DNA from: Candidatus Peribacteria bacterium RIFOXYB1_FULL_54_35
Lineage (GTDB): Bacteria; Patescibacteriota; Gracilibacteria; Peribacterales; Peribacteraceae
NCBI GenBank assembly: GCA_001787755.1
Contig: MFYJ01000014.1
Span: forward strand, 62,001-126,000
Direction: 5' to 3'
Length of the DNA: 64,000 bases
Shown: positions 24,401-30,298 of the stretch, in pieces
Layout: each line of letters opens with the position of its first letter
How positions within the stretch are numbered: position 1 is the first letter of the stretch
Made by a program: the position numbers and the translations under genes
Notes under the pieces: generated by a model
The model's input: only the letters and a program-made list of their open reading frames with translations
Told to the model about the DNA's origin: nothing
Database searches by the model: none

Positions 24401-24450
24401 GCTCGGTCCGTTTGTGGTTTACTGCAGGCGGACCGAGCAATCTTTTGATT
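24401..24450 (+). terminator. Intrinsic terminator in module 2
   Basis: Perfect 10-bp stem GCTCGGTCCG / CGGACCGAGC (24401-24410, 24429-24438), followed by AATCTTTTGATTTT. Confidence 0.7.
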
Positions 24451-24493
24451 TTATGGAAGGAGCAAGGTGCGTACGTAATTCGTGATAGATGAT

Positions 24494-24533
24494 CTGGTCT
24501 TTTCCAGCCGGTCGCTCGATCGGCGGAGACCAG
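24494..24533 (+). promoter_or_regulatory. Leader hairpin of small gene D
   Basis: CTGGTCT / AGACCAG (24494-24500, 24527-24533) with an inner GCCG / CGGC stem. It ends 30 nt before the start codon. Confidence 0.5.
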
Positions 24534-24562
24534 AGGGGTCTGACGCATGTTGGAGGACCAAT

Positions 24563-24862
24563 ATGTCCCGACGAAAAACCAGACGGGGCAAGCGGTACCA
24601 TGTGCACAATGGGAATGGACGACTCATGTTGAGCCGGAAGGGCGGAAGCCTCCGTTTCCAGCTTCGTTCACTGGTAGCGTGGACTGATCAAGAATGTCCT
24701 TTCTGCGGGGTGTTCCTTGCCAGCAGGAAAAGCTGGCACGAGCATCTCTTCGGCAGGAATGGCGAGGGGCCTCGGTGCCCCAAGGTCCGTGGCTGGTTGC
24801 GGCAACGCAACCGCCCGGTCGGCCGCCGCCGCAGGTGGCGGCTGCAGACGTTCCCCGTTTAG
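24563..24862 (+). CDS. Small Arg-rich zinc-finger-like protein D (99 aa)
   Basis: It begins MSRRKTRRGKRYHVHNG. A zinc-finger-like segment, ECPFCGVFLASRKSWHEHLF (about residues 48-67), has Cys-x2-Cys then His-x-His, with another Cys 12 residues later; Arg-rich tails flank it (RPVGRRRRWRLQ). TTGGAGGACC gives an SD before the ATG at 24563. The sequence around the start, GGAGGACCAATATGTC, is nearly identical to that of small gene E. A nucleic-acid-binding role is plausible from composition only. Confidence 0.7.
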   Translation: MSRRKTRRGKRYHVHNGNGRLMLSRKGGSLRFQLRSLVAWTDQECPFCGVFLASRKSWHEHLFGRNGEGPRCPKVRGWLRQRNRPVGRRRRWRLQTFPV

Positions 24863-24908
24863 CGTTGTTCTCGTCCCATCCGCCAACACGGGTTGGCTCC
24901 ACCTCTTT

Positions 24909-24940
24909 CCAGATCCCGCGGCTTTGGCTTCGGGATCTGG
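24909..24940 (+). terminator. Terminator of small gene D
   Basis: Perfect 9-bp stem CCAGATCCC / GGGATCTGG with a 14-nt loop, followed by GTCTTCTC. Confidence 0.65.
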
Positions 24941-24998
24941 GTCTTCTCAAGATCAGGTCATCTGTCACGTTGTTCTTTTCATTTTCGCAGCAAGAAAC

Positions 24999-25057
24999 CT
25001 GTTCTGCTCAATTTTCACTGACGTAGCGGAGCTCCGTTGCGGGCTCCGGCAGAACAG
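24999..25057 (+). promoter_or_regulatory. Leader hairpin of small gene E
   Basis: Perfect 9-bp stem CTGTTCTGC / GCAGAACAG (24999-25007, 25049-25057) enclosing GGAGC / GCTCC. It ends 22 nt before the ATG. Confidence 0.5.
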
Positions 25058-25079
25058 TACCGATTGTCGGAGGACAAAT

Positions 25080-25193
25080 ATGTCGAAGAACCCCCGGTGT
25101 CCCACCTGTCGCCGTCTCATGAAGAAATGCAAGTGCTCGACTGGTTCGAGCAACACCGATGGCCGGGGAGGGACCAAGCCGAAGAAGGGTTGA
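25080..25193 (+). CDS. Tiny Cys-rich protein E (37 aa)
   Basis: It begins MSKNPRCPTCRRLMKKCKCS: a Cys-x2-Cys followed by Cys-x-Cys, as in a minimal zinc knuckle, then a Ser/Gly/Lys tail. SD GGAGGA lies 7 nt before the ATG. The start context matches gene D. Two strong hairpins follow its stop. No family recognised. Confidence 0.65.
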   Translation: MSKNPRCPTCRRLMKKCKCSTGSSNTDGRGGTKPKKG

Positions 25194-25217
25194 GCGTGTT
25201 GCACTCTGACAATTCCC

Positions 25218-25238
25218 GCCGGTGACTCTGTCACCGGC
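25218..25238 (+). terminator. Terminator-like hairpin 1 after small gene E
   Basis: Perfect stem GCCGGTGAC / GTCACCGGC with a 3-nt loop. Confidence 0.6.
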
Positions 25239-25245
25239 ATCCTTA

Positions 25246-25278
25246 GCGGCTCCGTACTCGTCGAGAGTACGGAGCCGC
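25246..25278. terminator. Hairpin 2 after small gene E
   Basis: Perfect 14-bp stem GCGGCTCCGTACTC / GAGTACGGAGCCGC with a 5-nt loop; no U-tract follows. Confidence 0.55.
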
Positions 25279-25313
25279 GCATCTTCAGAACAGATTTCTT
25301 GGTGCCAGCTCCG

Positions 25314-25420
25314 CCACTCTTCGACGAACTCAGGGTGGCAGCGTACAATTGTCATTGCGGAGAATAACAAGGCCATAGCGGGTCAGTTGTGTCATGGATT
25401 CGACTCCGCTCACCATGACG
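25314..25420. repeat. Two palindromic repeat units of the CCTGAG/GTCGAAG class
   Basis: CCACTC-TTCGACGAACTCAG-GGTGG at 25314-25338, and GTCATGGATTCGACTCCGCT-CACCATGAC at about 25392-25420. Both are short hairpins related to those at 1936, 22521 and 36153. Confidence 0.5.
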
Positions 25421-25439
25421 AAAAGGGTACAATTGTTCC

Positions 25440-26393
25440 GTGAGCAACAATAAAGAGATCGCCGGTCAACTCCGTCAGATAGCCGCTTTGCTTGCTGAGC
25501 AGCAGGTGCCTTTTAAACCTGCCGCGTACCGCCGTGCAGCGCAGGTGGTAGAGGATCTGCCGCGGGATGTCTGCACGTACGGCAGTGCGAAAGAACTGGA
25601 GAAGCTGCCGGCGATTGGGGAGGCTATCGCCAAGAAGATCATTGAGTACCTGGAAACAGGGCAAATTTCCTTTCTTGTGAAGCTGCGTGCTGAGCAGGGA
25701 GGGATTTCTGCAGAGCTCATGGACATCGAAGATCTTGGCCCCAAAAGAGTCCGGCAGATTCAATCTGCCCTTGGCATTACCACGGTTGCAGGGCTCATCA
25801 AAGCGGCGGAAGCGGGAAAGCTGCAGGGTCTCCCGCGCATGTCTGCTCTCATGGAGAAGAAAATTCTCGAGAACGCGAAGCGCGTGAAGGAGCGGACCAG
25901 GCGGTTCCCTCGTGAGGAGATCAAAGATGATGTGGAGAAACTCCGGAAGACCATTGGGGGTGTGCAAGGTATCGAAAAATTAGAAATTGCCGGTTCGTAC
26001 CGCAGGGAGAAAGAGACGGTGGGGGATATAGATGTGCTTGTGGTAACGAAGAAGCCGAAGAACGTTTCAGATGCCATTGCATCCCTTTCTTTTGTCCGTG
26101 ACACGGTGGCGCACGGCGATAAGAAACTTTCCTTCGATCTCAAGAATGGGCTCAGGGTGGATGTGCGGTTCGTTCGCAGGAACCAATGGGGTGCTGCGCT
26201 GCTCTACTTCACCGGTAGCAAGGAGCACAACATTGCCATGCGGAAAGTGGCGATGCGACACAAATGGAAACTCAATGAATACGGTCTTTTCAATGGAACT
26301 GGAAAATTTATCGCTGGTAAGACTGAACAAGAGGTATACGATAAGCTCGGTCTCCCGTATTTCCCGCCAAATCAGCGAATCGGCAAGCTGTAG
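25440..26393 (+). CDS. polX: DNA polymerase X family protein (no PHP domain)
   Basis: 317 aa. The N-terminal 8-kDa-like helix-hairpin-helix domain has LPAIGEAIAKKI; a second HhH is DLGPKRVRQIQSALG; the nucleotidyltransferase site is AGSYRREKETVGDIDVLV (GS...DID) with the third Asp in RVDVRFV. The C-terminal thumb ends KLNEYGLFNGTGKFIAGK. Bacterial PolX usually continues into a PHP exonuclease domain, absent here. GTG at 25440 is supported by TACAAT at 25428-25433, 6 nt upstream. A remnant of another PolX end follows. Confidence 0.9.
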   Translation: MSNNKEIAGQLRQIAALLAEQQVPFKPAAYRRAAQVVEDLPRDVCTYGSAKELEKLPAIGEAIAKKIIEYLETGQISFLVKLRAEQGGISAELMDIEDLGPKRVRQIQSALGITTVAGLIKAAEAGKLQGLPRMSALMEKKILENAKRVKERTRRFPREEIKDDVEKLRKTIGGVQGIEKLEIAGSYRREKETVGDIDVLVVTKKPKNVSDAIASLSFVRDTVAHGDKKLSFDLKNGLRVDVRFVRRNQWGAALLYFTGSKEHNIAMRKVAMRHKWKLNEYGLFNGTGKFIAGKTEQEVYDKLGLPYFPPNQRIGKL

Positions 26394-26500
26394 CCCACCT
26401 TCGCTCCTGGTGGCTTGCCGACCGTAGCCGCGCGTATCCGGAGAAACAATGTTTACCAAGGTCCATGAGACTACGGTGGGCGGCCCTCGCTGCGCGAAGG
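26394..26500. repeat. Imperfect palindrome separating PolX from a PolX remnant
   Basis: CCCACCTTCGCTC near the left is mirrored by GACTACGGTGGGC near 26470-26482. The same class of element occurs at 60461-60510. Confidence 0.5.
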
Positions 26501-26501
26501 C

Positions 26502-26627
26502 CGGAAACTCAACGAGTACGGCCTTTTTGAAGGTGAGAAGGTTATTGCCAACAGGGAAGAAAAAGACATCTACGATGCCTTGGGTCTCCCGTACTACGAG
26601 CCGCGGGAGCGGAGGGATGCGCTGTAG
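26502..26627 (+). pseudogene. C-terminal remnant of a second PolX
   Basis: The frame reads RKLNEYGLFEGEKVIANREE and continues KDIYDALGLPYYEPRERRDAL to TAG. It aligns over its whole length with the last about 41 codons of the intact PolX (KLNEYGLFNGTG..., VYDKLGLPYFPP) but differs at roughly half of the positions, so it is an old paralogue rather than a recent duplication. No start codon or body is present; the palindrome at 26394-26500 sits where the rest should be. Confidence 0.7.
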
Positions 26628-26636
26628 AATGTGTTC

Positions 26637-27737
26637 CTAAACGATCTCTATGAATTCCTGTCCCGATTCTTTTTTGCGGCTTCTTTTCATGTACCCCCAT
26701 CGGTATTTGCGGACGGGTGCTCCCACTGCGTTGCAATTATTGCGACATGTCGTGATGAGCGTACTCACCCGCTGGTGCCTGCCGCCCGGTTCCAGCTGGA
26801 ATGGTTTGCCGAAGTACATGTGTACCGGTGAGGGGTCCATATTCATTGCTGTGCCTAAGTCATGGCGCATGAACCCTTCGGGCTCGTCGACGAAGATGGG
26901 GGCGATGTACGTGTCCGATGACACTTGTGCGGTCATGGTCTGGATGCCGAGTTGTTTCTCCCGTGTGAATCCGCCCTCCGGGCACAGGAACATCGCCCAG
27001 CGCGGGTCTGACCGGAGCGCTTCCACGATGTGCCCTACATTCCCTGAGTGCGTTGCAAGCAGCTGCTTCACATCCGGTTCCAGGTCTGCTCTGTACTTCG
27101 GCGGGACGGTGAAGACGGCGTTCACGGCCTGGCTGAACGCGCGGCGGAACCGGTTGTGCAGCACTTTATGGCCGATGAGTACGATAAGCTGGTTGAACAT
27201 CTGTTCCGCCGCTTCCTGATGTGGACGGACGTTCGTGCCTTCTGCTTCCCTCTGCAGGAGTATTTTGAGGAATATGGGGTCCATCGCAGAGAGGTGCGGC
27301 ATGCTGTAGAACTGCACGCTCTTTCCCTGGCGGTTCATGTCCATGGCCTGCACAAGGTGATCCCGCCCATGGAGGCAGCTCCCTTCGCGTACAAAGCGAC
27401 CTATGAATTCCAATACCACCTCCTCGGCGTACTCATCTGCCTTACAGATGACTTCCGTGTCGTGGGGAACGGATGCCTGCATGTACAGGCGCGCAAGCCG
27501 GTACAACATGCGGGGCATTTCATGGTACTTATAGCCTGCATTATTGAGGGCTCCGAGGATCATCTTCCCCGACTGCCACAGGGGGAGATGGTCGCTATCA
27601 TCATGCAGGATTTCCCTGATGCGGTGACCGCCGGGTTGCAGCTGACCTCCGCACGTCAGATCAACGTCCGGTGGGAGGGGAGGGAGCGCACTTGTGGGGT
27701 CCAGATGCTGCCCAGAATCTGGTAAAGACAGCGCCAT
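26637..27737 (-). CDS. Acyltransferase-like protein (PlsC/GPAT type)
   Basis: 366 aa. The segment MPHLSAMDPIFLKILL carries the H-x4-D acyltransferase catalytic motif, and MFLCPEGGFTREKQLG resembles the FPEGTRS block that binds glycerol phosphate. The N-terminal 60 residues are Pro-rich. No clear membrane helix is seen. It may acylate a glycerophospholipid or another alcohol; the family match is by motif only. TACACT ends 9 nt before the ATG at 27737. Confidence 0.6.
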   Translation of the reverse strand: MALSLPDSGQHLDPTSALPPLPPDVDLTCGGQLQPGGHRIREILHDDSDHLPLWQSGKMILGALNNAGYKYHEMPRMLYRLARLYMQASVPHDTEVICKADEYAEEVVLEFIGRFVREGSCLHGRDHLVQAMDMNRQGKSVQFYSMPHLSAMDPIFLKILLQREAEGTNVRPHQEAAEQMFNQLIVLIGHKVLHNRFRRAFSQAVNAVFTVPPKYRADLEPDVKQLLATHSGNVGHIVEALRSDPRWAMFLCPEGGFTREKQLGIQTMTAQVSSDTYIAPIFVDEPEGFMRHDLGTAMNMDPSPVHMYFGKPFQLEPGGRHQRVSTLITTCRNNCNAVGAPVRKYRWGYMKRSRKKESGQEFIEIV

Positions 27738-27787
27738 AGCCGCCAGAGTGTAGTGCGGTGAGGTGCTTCTCTCTAGTAATTGTGGTG

Positions 27788-28354
27788 TTATTTTTTATTG
27801 TGAAGACAGATTGTCATGATTCTTTCCAGAAGGAGCGGGAATGTGGTGTAGCCGGCATCCTTATTGAAGTGGCCTGCTCCCTGGATGACCGTGAGTTTCG
27901 CACCCAGGTTCTTTGCCAGTGTCTCACCCCGTTCCAGCCGTGGGTACGGATCGTTATCGCTATGGAAGACTTCAAAATGTGCACAGTGTTTCCGTATGCG
28001 TTTCCAGTCAAACACCTGATCTGCGATGGGGGCCATCACGGGTTGGAACTTGTTGTACGGCATGTCTCCCCAGGCGCTTGCAACAAAGAACGATGCTCTG
28101 ACTGTGTGCTTCTCCAGCACCTTGAGGAGGAAGGCGACGCCGAGGCTGTGCCCGATGAGGATCGTGTCCGAATCGATGTACTTCTCGTACGGGGCAAATG
28201 CTTCCCACCAGTCCTCCGGTTTTAAGTTTTCTTTTGTGGGGAAGAAAGGGACGTAGGTCTCTACGCCCAGCTTTTTGAGTTCTCCTTTCAGCCACGGAAA
28301 CCAGTTCTCTTCCGGGTTTCCGTAGATGCCGTGGACGATGAGAGCGGTGGGCAT
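27788..28354 (-). CDS. Small alpha/beta hydrolase (RBBP9/YdeN family)
   Basis: 188 aa, the usual length. The oxyanion region is ALIVHGIYGNPEENW, the nucleophile serine is in LIGHSLGVAF, the acid in HSDNDPYPRLERG, and the histidine in QGAGHFNKDAGYT. Family members are soluble serine hydrolases with poorly known substrates. Confidence 0.9.
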   Translation of the reverse strand: MPTALIVHGIYGNPEENWFPWLKGELKKLGVETYVPFFPTKENLKPEDWWEAFAPYEKYIDSDTILIGHSLGVAFLLKVLEKHTVRASFFVASAWGDMPYNKFQPVMAPIADQVFDWKRIRKHCAHFEVFHSDNDPYPRLERGETLAKNLGAKLTVIQGAGHFNKDAGYTTFPLLLERIMTICLHNKK

Positions 28355-28531
28355 AGGCGTAGCGTGTTTTCCAGGATTTCACCGCTTGGGGCAACGGGAT
28401 GTTGCAACCAGCGTGTCGGCGGCAAAGCCAATTGTTTCCATGCTGCAGAGGCGGCTTTCCCTCTCTCGCCTCAGCATAAATATGCGGTAAAGATGCTGAG
28501 CTGTCCATGCCTTCCTCTACAATGCGTCCCT

Positions 28532-29242
28532 ATGCAATCAGGACTTTCTTATCCTGAGCTTTCGGAGGAAGCGATGCAGGAGACGAGCATCGCGCTCGCT
28601 GTAGATCCCAGAATGCTCCGTGAATCTCTCGCAATGAGTTTGAAAAAGACGTACGGAACCGTCGCCGCACTGGATCCGGCATCGGACGATGCTGCAGCCA
28701 GCATTGTGGGGATGGAGCCGAAGATTATCATCGTCACTGCACACCCCACAACGCTCAGGATCGCAACAGAAGTACGGAGAAATTCTGCGCAGACAAGAGC
28801 CTTATTACTCTCTCCGACCATCGAAAGCGCACTGTCGGAGGAATGCCTGGCCTTGGCCCCAGAAGGCTGTCTTCCTACTCAGGAAGAAACAAGCAGTGTA
28901 GGACTTGGAGAATTGCACCAGGCCATTCGCATGCTGAGGACCGGACATACGTTCATTCCGATCGAAGTTCTCAGGGGGATCTACCGGAGGGCTCTCGATG
29001 GTGCCGCGAATAAAGCCGCAACGAGTGAAGATCCTGTGCTCACGCCCCGGGAACTGGAAATCGTATCGCTGCTCCTCAAGGAACCGGGACTCGCAAACAA
29101 GCAGATTGCTTCCAGGCTCCACGTCTCCATATATACCGTAAAGAATCACATCCGCAATATGTTGCGTAAATGTAGCGTTCCCTCGAGGTACCGACTCATC
29201 GAACACTGCCGGGGGAAACGGAACCAGCTAGGAGCATTGTAA
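28532..29242 (+). CDS. LuxR/NarL-type regulator with a degenerate receiver
   Basis: 236 aa. The C-terminal GerE helix-turn-helix is clear: LTPRELEIVSLLLKEPGLAN then KQIASRLHVSIYTVKNHIRN. The N-terminal 120 residues look like a receiver fold (ALAVDPRMLRESLAMSLKK), but the strand that normally ends in the phosphorylated Asp reads PKIIIVTAHP, so classical phosphorylation is unlikely. No histidine kinase lies nearby. The ATG at 28532 is chosen because TACAAT (28518-28523) ends 8 nt upstream. Confidence 0.85.
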   Translation: MQSGLSYPELSEEAMQETSIALAVDPRMLRESLAMSLKKTYGTVAALDPASDDAAASIVGMEPKIIIVTAHPTTLRIATEVRRNSAQTRALLLSPTIESALSEECLALAPEGCLPTQEETSSVGLGELHQAIRMLRTGHTFIPIEVLRGIYRRALDGAANKAATSEDPVLTPRELEIVSLLLKEPGLANKQIASRLHVSIYTVKNHIRNMLRKCSVPSRYRLIEHCRGKRNQLGAL

Positions 29243-29340
29243 CGCCGTTTGATCCGCATTGGCATACGTCATCATTCCATATTCCATACTTTCCTTCTTT
29301 ACAGAGTACTGTGCTTGTTCACTCTGGTGGGTTGCGGAAC

Positions 29341-29783
29341 ACACAGTATTTTCGGATTCGCACTTCGTCCTTCGGACTCGTGCTCATCTGCAATTCAACT
29401 GTGGTGGGGAGTTGTACATATGCATGTCCTCTCTGTCGTGTAGTCCCGTTCGCTGCGGCTCACGGGACACAGTATCTTCGGACTCGTTCCCATTTCTTTC
29501 TTCTTTACACAGTACTGCGCTCAGAGGAAGGTGTGTATGTCCTCTCTGTTGTGCAGTCCCGTTCGCCTGCGGCTCACGGGACACAGTATCTTCGGATTCG
29601 CATTTCGTCCTTCGGACTCGTGCTCATCTCGAATTCAGTGGTGAGCTCGTCGAACCATGGCGGGAGAGGCACGTGTGCATGTTCTCTCTGTTGAGCAGTC
29701 CCGTTCGCCTGCGGCTCACGGGACACAGTATCTTCGGATTCGCACTTCGTCCTTCGGACTCGTGCTCATCTCGAATTCAACTG
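29341..29783. repeat. Tandem array abutting the tRNA-Ser 3' end
   Basis: Units begin ACACAGTATCTTCGGA at 29341, 29467, 29581 and 29723 (114-142 bp apart). Each includes the hairpin GTCCCGTTCG / CACGGGAC, and several end with CAACTGTGG or a variant. The last unit runs directly into the tRNA-Ser CCA end, and the earlier CTGTGG-TGGGGAG imitates that end. Confidence 0.8.
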
Positions 29784-29873
29784 TGGCGGAGGGACAGGGA
29801 TTTGAACCCTGGAACCCCTTGCGGGGTTACACGCTTTCCAGGCGTGCGCCATAGACCACTCGGCCATCCCTCC
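29784..29873 (-). tRNA. tRNA-Ser (GGA anticodon)
   Basis: 90 nt including an encoded CCA. The acceptor arms are GGAGGGA / TCCCTCC with discriminator G; the long variable arm (CCCCGCAAGGGG) is typical of Ser; the anticodon loop CTGGAAA gives GGA, reading UCC/UCU. The T arm GGTTCAAATCC is canonical. Confidence 0.95.
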
Positions 29874-29950
29874 AACCTGCACGGTTGGCAAACCAACCGC
29901 AATGCGGATAGTTAACCATTTCTCCATGAGCGATCAAAGCAAAGTCCCTA

Positions 29951-30196
29951 CTACTTGTCGCAATGGAAGCTGAGGCACTGCTTCATGCACTTCCACCAAA
30001 GTGTGGTGCTGAGGGCTGCCGCTATGATAGCGAGGGAAGAGTTGGAACTTCCTATGGCGACCCTGTCGAATTCCATGTGCAGCACAATGAGTCCTGTGAG
30101 AGATGTGAGCATGATCACAAGCAACAGCAGACATACCGTCCAGGAGATTGTCTCTATAAGTGTGGGGATAAGAGGAATTTTGCGCTTCCTGAGCAT
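29951..30196 (-). CDS. Small membrane protein, unknown function
   Basis: 81 aa. It begins MLRKRKIPLIPTLIE, with a long hydrophobic helix at about residues 17-40 (SWTVCLLLLVIMLTSLTGL) and a second at 55-66 (LAIIAAALSTTL). No SD is visible; TATGCT lies about 28 nt upstream, so the start is not well fixed. It is divergent from pheT. No family recognised. Confidence 0.5.
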   Translation of the reverse strand: MLRKRKIPLIPTLIETISWTVCLLLLVIMLTSLTGLIVLHMEFDRVAIGSSNSSLAIIAAALSTTLWWKCMKQCLSFHCDK

Positions 30197-30298
30197 AGGG
30201 GGGAGAGGGGAGGGTTACTGCAGAGCATAGCAGGTTTGCTGTGGAAGTGCGATTTTCTCGTTCAATGCTTTCTGTCACTCGTGTATGCTGCGGCCCGT

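Larger units (their letters stand above)
24211..24477. repeat. Inverted-repeat-bounded module 2
   Basis: Left edge GTACGTACCTTGCTCTTGTA and right edge GGAGCAAGGTGCGTACGTAA are imperfect inverted repeats, in the same orientation as module 1. It ends with a GCTCGGTCCG hairpin before the right edge. No convincing protein is present. Confidence 0.55.

Noticed and set aside
22570-25440. Prophage or integrated element
   Set aside because: No integrase, terminase, portal or replication gene; only tiny genes and structured RNA-like DNA.
28008-28508. 166-codon frame overlapping the alpha/beta hydrolase
   Set aside because: It is a frame-shifted shadow of the hydrolase, which has an intact catalytic triad in its own frame.
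29341-29783. CRISPR array
   Set aside because: Units are 114-142 bp, vary in length and lack short repeats with uniform spacers; no cas genes.
29259-29915. 218-codon frame on the plus strand with repeated Cys/Ser-rich segments and RDRDLNPGTP
   Set aside because: It is a translation of the tandem array and of the tRNA-Ser gene; the RDLNPG stretch is the usual artefact of reading a tRNA as protein.
29963-30298. 112-codon extension upstream of PheT
   Set aside because: The family N-terminus starts at 30299 and a -10 hexamer lies immediately before it; the extension overlaps a better supported minus-strand small gene.
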